Under the pieces are notes generated by a model. It saw nothing but the letters and a program-made list of their open reading frames with translations, ran no database searches and had not been told where the DNA came from. Below, piece by piece: positions 35,135 to 44,453 of a stretch of DNA of 64,000 nt. The position numbers and the translations under genes are program-made. The stretch's first letter is position 1. Each line of letters starts with the position of its first letter. The stretch is from Limnohabitans sp. 2KL-17 (lineage in GTDB: Bacteria; Pseudomonadota; Gammaproteobacteria; Burkholderiales; Burkholderiaceae_C). The stretch spans positions 26,536 to 90,535 of the forward strand of contig NZ_NESK01000017.1 of the NCBI RefSeq assembly GCF_003063415.1. Reading direction: 5' to 3'.

Positions 35135-35841
35135 CATTCGAAAAACGCCTTCAACGCAATCTCGGTGAATATCTGGAGCGTCGAACTGTCGGGCGTCCAG
35201 AGCTGAAGCAGGCGATTGCTGAGGTTATCACTGCATTGCCCGATACGGTAATTTTTGGTGGAATGATTCGAGAGTTCGCGCTTGGAAATGCGCGTGGGTT
35301 TGTATCGGATATCGACCTGGTTTCCACAGCATCACAGCGCGAAATTTCTCTGGTAGTGGCTAAGTACCAAGCTGTTCGCAATAAATTTGGTGGGTTTCGC
35401 TTCGTAATTGAGAAGCAGCGCTTCGATGTTTGGTCGTTGTCAGACACTTGGGCTTTTCAAAGTGGGTTTGCTGTTGGGGAGACGTTCGCTGATTTGCTGA
35501 CGACGAGTTTCTTCAATGTTGATGCTGCTTGTTATCACGTTGACAAAAGGGAGTTGCTGTGTTTGGCAGGATATGACGGTTGGATGCAAAGACGCATTTT
35601 GGAAATCAACCTACTGCAAAATCCACAGCCACCAAGAATGGCGCATCGTGCGCTGATTTTGATGCAGACGCGCCAACTGGGTGTTACTCGTCGTTTGGCT
35701 GAGTACATCACTACTCATATTGATGGCCAAATGCTTACGTGGATTGATCAACTGCTTGTGAATAAGCTTAGGGAATTCCTTGTTTATGATGGGCAGGATG
35801 AATTTCGTTTTTCGCCACAAGCCGAACTGGTTGTGCGATAG
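35131..35841 (+). CDS. Pol-beta superfamily nucleotidyltransferase coupled to the dGTPase
   Basis: This 236-residue protein has the nucleotidyltransferase head motif FGGMIREFALGNARGFVSDIDLVS. G43-G44 and R47 would bind the phosphates, and D60-x-D62 would bind metal. The remainder, with RFDVWSLSDTWAFQ and FFNVDAACYHVDKREL, resembles the head and neck of CCA-adding/poly(A) polymerases but lacks their long tRNA-binding tail. The substrate is unknown: RNA, a protein or a nucleotide signal are all possible. The ATGA overlap with the dGTPase suggests joint function. Codon use is AT-rich like its partner. Confidence 0.8.
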   Translation: MTFEKRLQRNLGEYLERRTVGRPELKQAIAEVITALPDTVIFGGMIREFALGNARGFVSDIDLVSTASQREISLVVAKYQAVRNKFGGFRFVIEKQRFDVWSLSDTWAFQSGFAVGETFADLLTTSFFNVDAACYHVDKRELLCLAGYDGWMQRRILEINLLQNPQPPRMAHRALILMQTRQLGVTRRLAEYITTHIDGQMLTWIDQLLVNKLREFLVYDGQDEFRFSPQAELVVR

Positions 35842-35890
35842 CAGGCTCAAAGTAAGTGTGCACTGTAATGAGCAAAAACGAATAGACCCC

Positions 35891-36079
35891 ATGTCTCAGC
35901 TCGGCCTTTTATCTGCCCTGCAATCCAGCACCGAAGGCATCGACACCGAATTCAAGTCGGCTCGCGGTGGCATGCCCGGCAGTTTTTGGGAGTCGTATGC
36001 AGCCATGGCCAGCACCCAGGGCGGCACCATCGTGTTGGGCGTGGCTGATGCCGCGCAGCAGCGCAAGGAACTGTCATGA
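35891..36079 (+). pseudogene. N-terminal fragment of an AlbA_2/HATPase (Schlafen-like) protein
   Basis: Only 62 residues remain. LGLLSALQSSTEGIDTEFKSARGG is followed by MPGSFWESYAAMASTQGGTIVLGVAD, which is the start of an AlbA_2 domain from RecG-like ATP-binding proteins of about 550 residues. The frame stops after QQRKELS, where intact relatives continue. Its stop overlaps the ATG of the next AlbA_2 gene (36076). The matching C-terminal part of the same kind of protein reappears from about 37600, so the original gene seems to have been split by the intervening gene. Confidence 0.75.
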
Positions 36080-37494
36080 TTGATCTCCTCAATTTACAGC
36101 GCTGGCTCCTCGCTCCCGCGGAGCATGAGCACCTTGAATTCAAGGAGGCTAAGCAGCAATACGACACCACCAAACTGCTGCGCTACTGTGTTGCGCTTGC
36201 CAATGAGGGCGGTGGTTTCATGGTGCTGGGCGTGTCTGACAAACCACCCCGGCGCGTGGTCGGCAGTCTGGCCTTTCCATCCCAAACTGATCTGAACAAA
36301 ATCAAGGCGTACATCGTTGAGAAACTGCGGATTCGTGTGGATGTCGTAGAGCTTGCGCACCCAGATGGCCGGGTTCTCGTGTTTGAAGTGCCATCACGTC
36401 CAGTGGGGCAACCGCTGGACTATGAAGGCGCTTTTTTGATGCGTGCTGGCGAAGACCTGGTGCCGATGACCTCAGACTATTTGCGCCGCATTTTTGCAGA
36501 AGGCCAGCCAGACTGGTTTGTGCAGCCAGCCAAAGCAGATGCCAGCGATGACGAAGTGATTGCACTGCTGGACACGCAGACCTATTTTGAGTTGTTGACA
36601 CTGCCGTATCCGACCACCCGTGATGCAGTGCTGGCGCGGTTGCAGTCGGAAGGGCTCATTGCGTCCAGCAGTGCAGGTTGGACCATTTCCAACATGGCAG
36701 CCATTTTGCTTGCCAAGCGGCTGGATGCTTTTTCGCCTGCATTGGCCCGCAAGGCTGCGCGCGTCGTTGTTTATGAAGGCACCAACAAGCTCAACACGAA
36801 AGATGACAAACCCGGCCTTCGCGGGTATGCCGTTGGCTTTGGCAGCTTAGTGGACTTTGTGCACTCTGCAGCGCCGCAAAATCGCTTTGTTGAGCAGGCC
36901 GTTCGCGAAGAGGTCAAGATGTTTCCAAAGCAGGCGCTGAGGGAGTTGATTGCCAACGCATTGGTGCACCAGGATTTTTTAGCCACGGGTGCGTCGGTGA
37001 TGATTGAGCTGTACGCTGATAGGGTTGAAATTTCCAACCCTGGCCTGCCGCCGATCAAGGTGGAACGCTTCATTGATGAGTACCGCTCCCGCAATGAGCG
37101 ATTGGCCGACCTGATGCGTCGCTTGGGCATCTGTGAAGAAAAAGGCAGCGGTATTGACAAGGTAATCCATGCTGCAGAGTTGTTTCAGCTTCCCGCTCCG
37201 GACTTTCGCGCAGGTGAGTCGCGCACAACTGCGCTGCTGTTTGCGCATCAAGAATTTGCGGATATGAGCAAAGGCGACCGGGTTCGGGCCTGTTACCAGC
37301 ATTGTTGCTTGATGTATGTGACGAACCAACGCATGTCGAACCAGTCGCTTCGGTTGCGGTTCGGCCTGGGGGAGGATAAAACCGTGTTGACGTCGCAGGT
37401 CATCGGTGCCGCCAAGGAGGCCGGGATGATCAAAGCGGATGAATCTGAAACAACGTCTACGCGGTACGCCAGATACCTGCCGTTTTGGGCTTAG
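36076..37494 (+). CDS. AlbA_2 domain plus HATPase putative DNA-binding/ATPase protein
   Basis: This 472-residue protein has an AlbA_2 (Schlafen-type) domain at about 12-130, with EHLEFKEAKQQYDTTKL and VALANEGGGFMVLGVSDK. A GHKL ATPase domain lies around 290-370, with ELIANALVHQDF (the N box), DRVEISNPGLPP and EEKGSGIDKVI. The C-terminal region would be a winged helix. Such proteins are frequent in mobile regions and R-M loci. It looks complete, with its own start and stop, but it lies exactly between two pieces of a different AlbA_2 gene. Confidence 0.85.
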   Translation: MIDLLNLQRWLLAPAEHEHLEFKEAKQQYDTTKLLRYCVALANEGGGFMVLGVSDKPPRRVVGSLAFPSQTDLNKIKAYIVEKLRIRVDVVELAHPDGRVLVFEVPSRPVGQPLDYEGAFLMRAGEDLVPMTSDYLRRIFAEGQPDWFVQPAKADASDDEVIALLDTQTYFELLTLPYPTTRDAVLARLQSEGLIASSSAGWTISNMAAILLAKRLDAFSPALARKAARVVVYEGTNKLNTKDDKPGLRGYAVGFGSLVDFVHSAAPQNRFVEQAVREEVKMFPKQALRELIANALVHQDFLATGASVMIELYADRVEISNPGLPPIKVERFIDEYRSRNERLADLMRRLGICEEKGSGIDKVIHAAELFQLPAPDFRAGESRTTALLFAHQEFADMSKGDRVRACYQHCCLMYVTNQRMSNQSLRLRFGLGEDKTVLTSQVIGAAKEAGMIKADESETTSTRYARYLPFWA

Positions 37495-37599
37495 CAAGAC
37501 TTCAAAAAGTGCTTAAACGCAAACCGGAACCCACTCGAGTTTTGATAAAAAAACCATTTAAATCAATGGGTTACATGCTTAAATTTAATTCTCTGGCTC

Positions 37600-38387
37600 A
37601 CGTCGACCACCGTGGTCAGGGCGGGGTGAGTGAGTGCCGCAACAAAAGCCTGCAGCTGATGTTTCAGCTCATGGGCGGTGGTGATAAGGCGGGCTCGGGC
37701 ATGGACAAAATCCGGGCGGGCTGGCGTGCGCAGCACTGGCGCTCGCCCAGGCTCGAAGAGTCTTTGCAGCCCGACCGCGTGAAGCTGGCCTTGCCCATGG
37801 TCAGCCTGATCCCCGCCGAGGTAGATCAAGCACTGCGCCAGCGCTTTGGCGACGGGTTTGCCAAGCTCGACACCACAGCGGTGCAGGCGGTGGTGACCGC
37901 TCAGGTAGAGGGCAGTGTGACCAATGCCCGCATGCAGGAAATCACCGGCGAGCATTCCAAAGACATCACCGGCGTGCTGCAAACCCTGGTGCGCGATGGC
38001 CTGCTGACGCAACAAAACCAGCGCCGGTGGGCCAGTTACCGCGTGGCGGGGGACTCCCCCCAAAGCTCCCCCCAATTACCCGGGGACTCCCGTCATTTGG
38101 GCGGTGACTCCCGTCATTTGAGCCCCGAGCTCCTGTCATTGGCAGAGCCGGCAAGACTCAAAGCCAAGTTGCCAACGGCAGAAATGCAGACTTTGGTGTT
38201 GACACTGTGCGACGCCCGATGGCTGACCACCCGTGATTTAGCGGATTTATTGAGCCGTGACCCGGAAAGCCTGCAGCGGCGAATTTTGACGGGCTTGGTC
38301 AATCAGGGTTTGCTGGAGTTACGCCATCCAGGTGTGCCCAATCGGCCAGATCAGGCGTATCGCACAGTTGTCAAAACCACAAAATGA
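37600..38387 (+). pseudogene. C-terminal fragment of a disrupted AlbA_2/HATPase protein
   Basis: The open frame extends back to 37485, but recognisable protein begins only near GQGGVSECRNKSLQLMFQLMGGG (37615 on) and KAGSGMDKIRAGWRAQHWRSP, the tail of the GHKL ATPase domain. Winged-helix modules follow (KLDTTAVQAVVTAQVEGSV, DARWLTTRDLADLLSRDPES). The first 40 codons, 37485-37600, are AT-rich and unlike the rest. The N-terminal domain and most of the ATPase domain are missing. Together with 35891-36079 it forms the flanks of one former gene. Confidence 0.75.
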
Positions 38388-38446
38388 ATGCCATGATTTA
38401 AATACGAAGACTTGTCGCATTGAATTAAATGAACCGAAGGATAGCC

Positions 38447-38818
38447 ATGACGAACAAACCACTTTTCGGTGATCTGATTGCAGCCCGCAAAGTAATGGCG
38501 GAAGAACTTAAGACAGTTGATGTGGCCGCAGATTTAACGCTGCTGCTTCATGAGTGCGGCATGTCACGTGAAGACTTGGCAAGCAAACTTGGCTGGAGCA
38601 GTGATCGTTTGTCACAAGTTCTCTCGGGTCACGAGAGCATCACTGTCCAGACCATTGCCTTTGTTGCTGGTGCGATGGGGTACGCATTCGATCTTGTGTT
38701 TCGCAAGACGGACGCGCCATCCACTTTGGGTGCCAGTGATGAAGTGCGCGCCAAACTGGCCGAGCGCCAATTGACGCCAGCAGATGTGGCAGCCGCAGTC
38801 GATTGGGCCAGGGCGTAG
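38447..38818 (+). CDS. XRE-family helix-turn-helix protein, antitoxin-like
   Basis: The protein has 123 residues from ATG 38447, which is preceded by GAAGGA; an ATG at 38429 lies upstream of that ribosome site and is less likely. The helix-turn-helix spans HECGMSREDLASKLGWSSDRLSQVLSG, followed by ESITVQTIAFVAGAMGYAFDLVF, as in HigA/XRE antitoxins. No HigB/RelE toxin gene lies on either side, so it is an orphan or a solitary regulator. Confidence 0.8.
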   Translation: MTNKPLFGDLIAARKVMAEELKTVDVAADLTLLLHECGMSREDLASKLGWSSDRLSQVLSGHESITVQTIAFVAGAMGYAFDLVFRKTDAPSTLGASDEVRAKLAERQLTPADVAAAVDWARA

Positions 38819-38895
38819 GCGCCCAGCGCGTGAACTCATGACCCATATGCAGAAAGATCAACCTAAGCATCCAATGCTGAAGTGTTTCCGAAATG

Positions 38896-38927
38896 CCCAT
38901 TTTGGGTATTAGAATGCCCAATATGGG
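38896..38927. promoter_or_regulatory. Paired CCCA-N3-TGGG palindromes at the start of the nucleotidyltransferase gene
   Basis: CCCATTTTGGG at 38896-38906 and CCCAATATGGG at 38917-38927 are palindromes with a 3-base centre whose starts lie 21 bp apart, two helical turns. They overlap the candidate start codons of the winged-helix nucleotidyltransferase gene. The same pair with the same spacing occurs at 60139-60170. An autoregulatory operator is the simplest reading. Confidence 0.7.
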
Positions 38928-39549
38928 TACTTCGAAAAATCTAACCACCTCAACACCACGCGCCGCTGGCTTGGCAGACGCTTTGTTTTCGGGCACGCAG
39001 CAGCGCGTGCTGGGCTTGCTGTTTGGTCAGCCAGAGCGCAGTTTTTACGCCACCGAGTTGATCAAGCTGGCTGGCGCTGGGTCGGGTGCCGTGCAGCGCG
39101 AGCTGGCGAGCCTGTCGCAGAGCGGGCTGGTGACGGTCAAACCGGTGGGCAACCAGAAGCATTACCAAGCCAACCCGGCTTCACCCATTTATGACGAGTT
39201 GTGTGGCTTAGTGCGCAAGACCGTGGGCTTGGCCGAGCCTTTGCGTGCTGCGCTGGCGCCCTTGGCATCGCAGATCAAGGCGGCTTTTGTATATGGCTCT
39301 GTTGCGAAAAAAGAAGACACGGCCAGCAGTGACATCGACCTGATGCTGGTGAGCGACACCTTGACTTTTGGCGACACCATATTGGCGCTGCAAGCCGCTA
39401 CTGAGTCGCTGGGTCGCGAGGTCAACCCGAATATCTTTACGCCGCAGGATTTCGCCAAAAGGCTGCAAGAGGGCGGTTCGTTTGTGTCCCGCGTCATGGC
39501 GCAGCCCAAGGTTTGGCTGATCGGAGAAGAGTATGACCTCACCGTTTGA
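38923..39549 (+). CDS. Winged-helix plus MNT-type nucleotidyltransferase
   Basis: The protein has 208 residues from ATG 38923; in-frame ATGs at 38893 and 38914 give up to ten extra residues, so the start is uncertain. An N-terminal MarR-like winged helix (TQQRVLGLLFGQPERSFYA, ELASLSQSGLVTVKPVGNQKHYQ) is joined to a minimal nucleotidyltransferase, AAFVYGSVAKKEDTASSDIDLMLVSD, with the GS and DxD motifs intact. It overlaps the HEPN-like gene by 17 bp. MNT proteins of this sort neutralise HEPN toxins by modifying them, and the winged helix would give autoregulation through the paired palindromes at its own start. Confidence 0.85.
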   Translation: MGTSKNLTTSTPRAAGLADALFSGTQQRVLGLLFGQPERSFYATELIKLAGAGSGAVQRELASLSQSGLVTVKPVGNQKHYQANPASPIYDELCGLVRKTVGLAEPLRAALAPLASQIKAAFVYGSVAKKEDTASSDIDLMLVSDTLTFGDTILALQAATESLGREVNPNIFTPQDFAKRLQEGGSFVSRVMAQPKVWLIGEEYDLTV

Positions 39550-39961
39550 AAATCTGACCGGTCCTGGCAAGCCATTGCGTGCCGAGCTACCCGACAGCAA
39601 AGAATTTGCGGGTCTTCAGCGTATGGGGCTGGCACGGCTGCAGGATGCCCAGAAAACGGGCTTGGCACTAGAGAGTCAGTTTGACTTGGCCTACAACGCA
39701 GCTCACGCCTTGTGCCTGGCGGCCTTGCGTTGGCATGGTTACCGCTCGGGCAATCGCTTTATCGTTTTTCAACTGCTACCGCACACGCTGGGCCTGGGGC
39801 CAGAGGTTTGGCGCGTGCTTTCCAAATGCCACGATGCGCGCAACCTTGGCGAGTACGAAGGCATGCTCGAAGTCGACACGCGACTCGTGGCCGATCTGAT
39901 CACGGCTTGCCAGCTGGTGGCCAACAAATTGAGCGCTTTGCCGCCTTTGAATCAACCATGA
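39533..39961 (+). CDS. HEPN-like partner of the MNT nucleotidyltransferase
   Basis: This 142-residue helical protein has layout and position typical of HEPN proteins paired with MNT enzymes. FDLAYNAAHALCLAALRWHGYRSGNRF and the late CHDARNLGEYEG, where HEPN RNases carry R-x4-6-H, are visible. The His is not present here (RNLGEYE), so it may be an inactive or regulatory HEPN. It overlaps its upstream partner by 17 bp and hsdM by 4 bp (ATGA at 39958), tying the pair to methyltransferase expression. Confidence 0.7.
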   Translation: MTSPFENLTGPGKPLRAELPDSKEFAGLQRMGLARLQDAQKTGLALESQFDLAYNAAHALCLAALRWHGYRSGNRFIVFQLLPHTLGLGPEVWRVLSKCHDARNLGEYEGMLEVDTRLVADLITACQLVANKLSALPPLNQP

Positions 39962-41463
39962 ACACCACCACCCACACCCTTGTCCAGAAGCTCTGGAACT
40001 ATTGCAGCGTGCTGCGCGACGATGGCATGAGCTATGGCGACTATGTGGAGCAGCTCACCTATTTGCTGTTCCTCAAAATGGCCGACGAGCGAAGCCAGCC
40101 GCCTTACAACCAAACCAGCATCGTGCCCGCTGCGTATGCCTGGCCCACGCTGCTGGTGCGCGATGGCGACGATTTGTTTGATCACTACCGCCACGCGCTC
40201 GAAAAGCTGGGGCAAGAAAAGGGCACCCTTGGGCTGATCTTTGCCAAGGCGCAAAACAAGTTTCAAGACCCGGCCAAGCTGCGCCGCGTGATTGTGGATT
40301 TGATCGATGCTGAAACCTGGACGGTGTTGGGCGCCGACGTGAAGGGCGACGCCTACGAGGGCCTGCTGGAAAAGAACGCGCAAGACACCAAGAGCGGGGC
40401 GGGCCAATACTTCACGCCGCGGGCCTTGATTGCGGCCATGGTCGAGTGCATCGACCCCAAACCCGCCGAGCGCGTATGCGACCCGGCCTGCGGCACGGGT
40501 GGCTTTTTGTTCAGCGCTCACCAGCACGTGGTGGACCACAACCCCAACCTGACCAAAGATGAGAAAAAGCACCTGAAAGAAAGCGCCTTTGTGGGCTTTG
40601 AGCTGGTGCAGGCCACGGCCCGCGTGTGCGCCATGAACCTGCTGCTGCACGGCATTGGGTCTGAAAAGTCGGTGCCCGTGCGCGTGGGCGATGCGCTGGG
40701 CTCAGACCCGGGTGAGCGCTTTGAGGTGGTGCTGGCCAATCCGCCGTTTGGCAAAAAGAGCAGCACTGTGATCGTGGGCGAAGACGGCCGCACCAGCACC
40801 GAAAAAGACACCATCGAACGCGACGATTTTTGGGCGACTACCAGCAACAAGCAGCTGAACTTTGTGCAGCACATCAAAACGCTGCTGGCCATTCATGGCC
40901 GGGCGGCGGTGGTGCTGCCCGACAACGTGCTGTTTGAAGGCGGCGCGGGCGAGACCATTCGCAAAAAGTTGCTGCACGAGTGCGACCTGCACACGCTGCT
41001 GCGCCTGCCCACGGGTTTGTTTTATGCGCAAGGCGTCAAGGCGAACGTGCTGTTCTTTGACAAAAAGCCCGCATCTGAAACGCCATGGACGAAAAAGCTT
41101 TGGATTTACGACCTGCGCACCAACAAGCATTTCACGCTAAAGACCAGCCCACTGCGCCGGGCTGATTTGGACGAGTTTGTGCAGCTCTACAAGGTGGGCC
41201 AGCGCCACAAGCGGGCTGAAACTTGGAGTGCCGACAACCCCGATGGCCGCTGGCGCGCCTACAGCTATGCCGAACTGACTGCCCGCGACAAGACCAGCTT
41301 GGATATTTTTTGGCTCAAAGACGACAGCCTGGCCGACAGCGACAACCTGCCCGCCCCGGCGGTGATTGCCCAGGAAATTGTGGAAGACCTGCAGGCCGCG
41401 CTGGAACAATTCAAGCTGATCGCGGGTGATTTGGGTGCTGAAGTGGTCGAAGACGCGGTTTAA
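39958..41463 (+). CDS. hsdM: Type I restriction enzyme, M (methyltransferase) subunit
   Basis: This 501-residue subunit methylates adenine with S-adenosylmethionine and forms the M2S core. The N-terminal helical domain spans about 1-140. SAM-binding motif I is VCDPACGTGGFLF (about 173-185) and catalytic motif IV is LANPPFGKKS. LPDNVLFEGGAGETIRKKLL is another HsdM hallmark. The start at 39958 overlaps the HEPN stop; the longer frame to 39712 is only the shadow of that gene. Its separation from hsdS by 7.7 kb is unusual, yet all three subunits look intact. Confidence 0.95.
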   Translation: MNTTTHTLVQKLWNYCSVLRDDGMSYGDYVEQLTYLLFLKMADERSQPPYNQTSIVPAAYAWPTLLVRDGDDLFDHYRHALEKLGQEKGTLGLIFAKAQNKFQDPAKLRRVIVDLIDAETWTVLGADVKGDAYEGLLEKNAQDTKSGAGQYFTPRALIAAMVECIDPKPAERVCDPACGTGGFLFSAHQHVVDHNPNLTKDEKKHLKESAFVGFELVQATARVCAMNLLLHGIGSEKSVPVRVGDALGSDPGERFEVVLANPPFGKKSSTVIVGEDGRTSTEKDTIERDDFWATTSNKQLNFVQHIKTLLAIHGRAAVVLPDNVLFEGGAGETIRKKLLHECDLHTLLRLPTGLFYAQGVKANVLFFDKKPASETPWTKKLWIYDLRTNKHFTLKTSPLRRADLDEFVQLYKVGQRHKRAETWSADNPDGRWRAYSYAELTARDKTSLDIFWLKDDSLADSDNLPAPAVIAQEIVEDLQAALEQFKLIAGDLGAEVVEDAV

Positions 41464-41472
41464 TCTCGACCT

Positions 41473-42567
41473 ATGAACAAAACAGACCAATTGAGTTTTT
41501 TGGACTTTGAGGCTGGGCGCGAGGGCCAGTCTGCTCAGCCAGCCAAAGCCAAGGCCAAGGCACTTGCGCCGGTAACGTCGGCGTCAATGTCGCCAGCAAT
41601 GTCGCCGTCGACGTCGACGTCGCCGGAGTCCTCGCCTTCGCCAGCCCCACAGCCTGGCTCGCCAGCCGCAGAACACGAAGCCATGGCCCAAGCCCTGGCC
41701 CAGCACCCCGACTTTCGGGTGTTGCGCCGATTGGTGCCGCACAGTGATTACGGGCCGTTGACGGCGCAGGCCACGCAGCGCGTGATCGTGTTGGACACCG
41801 AAACCACCGGGTTGGACAGCAAGAACGAAAAGATCATCGAACTGGCCATGTTGTCGGTGTTGGTGGACAACGCCACCGGCTTGCCGGTCGGTCCGGTGAC
41901 CATTTATGAGTCATTTGAAGACCCCGGCAAACCCATTCCGGCGCAGATCACCGAGATCACGGGTATTGACGACAGCATGGTGCAGGGTCAGCGCATCGAT
42001 GACGCCGCCGTCATCGCGCTGGTCGAACAAGCTGACCTGATCGTGGCGCACAACGCCGGCTTTGACCGGCCCTTTGTGGAATCTCGCTTCCCGGTATTTG
42101 CGGGCAAGGCTTGGGCGTGCTCGTTCATGGGCATCGACTGGAAAAAAGAAGGCAGTGGCTCGGCCAAGCTCGAGTTTTTGGCCTCTGAGCGGGGCTGGTT
42201 TTACGACGCGCACCGGGCGCAAGTCGACTGCCATGCCTTGCTGCAGGTGTTGGCGTTGCCCTTGGCCGATGGTCAAACGGGTTTGTCGCGCCTGCTGGCC
42301 GGGGTCGGTCAGACACGCTACAAACTGAGGGCCACGGGTGCACCCTTTGAAGCCAAAGACAAGCTCAAGGCGCGCGGTTACCGCTGGGACGGCGAAGGGC
42401 GGGTCTGGTGGTGCAGCCTGCCCTCGGACGAGGGCCTGGACGCCGAGTGCGCTTGGCTCAGGGCCGAGGTGTATGGCCAGCGAAGCGCACGGGTTCAGCT
42501 GGAGGCCATGAACAGCCGGGTCCAGTTTTCCAGCCGTTCGGGCCAGTTGTCCGAACGCACACTCTGA
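41473..42567 (+). CDS. DEDDh 3'-5' exonuclease (DnaQ/RNase T-like)
   Basis: The protein has 364 residues. An N-terminal linker to about residue 65 is rich in A, P and S (with the SPSTSTSPESSPS repeats). The exonuclease fold shows ExoI VLDTETTGLD (the D and E ligands), ExoII AHNAGFDRPFVESR and ExoIII HRAQVDCHALL (His and Asp). The C-terminal 100 residues, with KLKARGYRWDGEGRVWWCSL, resemble the small domain found in DNA polymerase III epsilon-like exonucleases of this order. It starts 9 bp after hsdM and may be expressed with it, although it looks like a core gene. Confidence 0.85.
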   Translation: MNKTDQLSFLDFEAGREGQSAQPAKAKAKALAPVTSASMSPAMSPSTSTSPESSPSPAPQPGSPAAEHEAMAQALAQHPDFRVLRRLVPHSDYGPLTAQATQRVIVLDTETTGLDSKNEKIIELAMLSVLVDNATGLPVGPVTIYESFEDPGKPIPAQITEITGIDDSMVQGQRIDDAAVIALVEQADLIVAHNAGFDRPFVESRFPVFAGKAWACSFMGIDWKKEGSGSAKLEFLASERGWFYDAHRAQVDCHALLQVLALPLADGQTGLSRLLAGVGQTRYKLRATGAPFEAKDKLKARGYRWDGEGRVWWCSLPSDEGLDAECAWLRAEVYGQRSARVQLEAMNSRVQFSSRSGQLSERTL

Positions 42568-42704
42568 TTTTTCGCTTAAAACTTCGGCAAGCTGGGATAA
42601 TGCCGGGTTGCACACACCCTGCCTGCCCTCATATGCAGGCTCAAGGTGCAGAGCGGCCACCCTTGGGGTGACTCGTCTCAGCGCATTTTTATTCAGGTTT
42701 ACAC

Positions 42705-44366
<1,662 letters not shown>

Positions 44367-44388
44367 GCATCTGCTTTGCGCCATGCAG

Positions 44389-44406
44389 CGGGCCCCATGG
44401 GGCCCG
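44389..44406. terminator. GC palindrome after ettA
   Basis: CGGGCCCCATGGGGCCCG is a perfect 18-bp palindrome 23 bp past the ettA stop. Only short T stretches follow, so termination is likely but not strongly supported. Confidence 0.5.
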
Positions 44407-44422
44407 TTGTCGTTGGGGCTGC

Positions 44423-44450
44423 TGACAGATGACAGATGACAGATGACAGA
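44423..44450. repeat. Tandem TGACAGA repeat, four copies
   Basis: Four exact 7-bp units lie between the convergent ends of ettA and the 93-residue gene. It ends 3 bp before the latter's stop codon. Confidence 0.9.
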
Positions 44451-44453
44451 TGC

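Noticed and set aside
36076..37494. Insertion sequence or transposase splitting the AlbA_2 gene
   Set aside because: The inserted gene has AlbA_2 and GHKL motifs and no transposase motif; I see no terminal inverted repeats.
39712..39957. 82-codon N-terminal extension of hsdM
   Set aside because: It overlaps the HEPN-like gene in another frame and lacks HsdM similarity; ATG 39958 gives the standard start.
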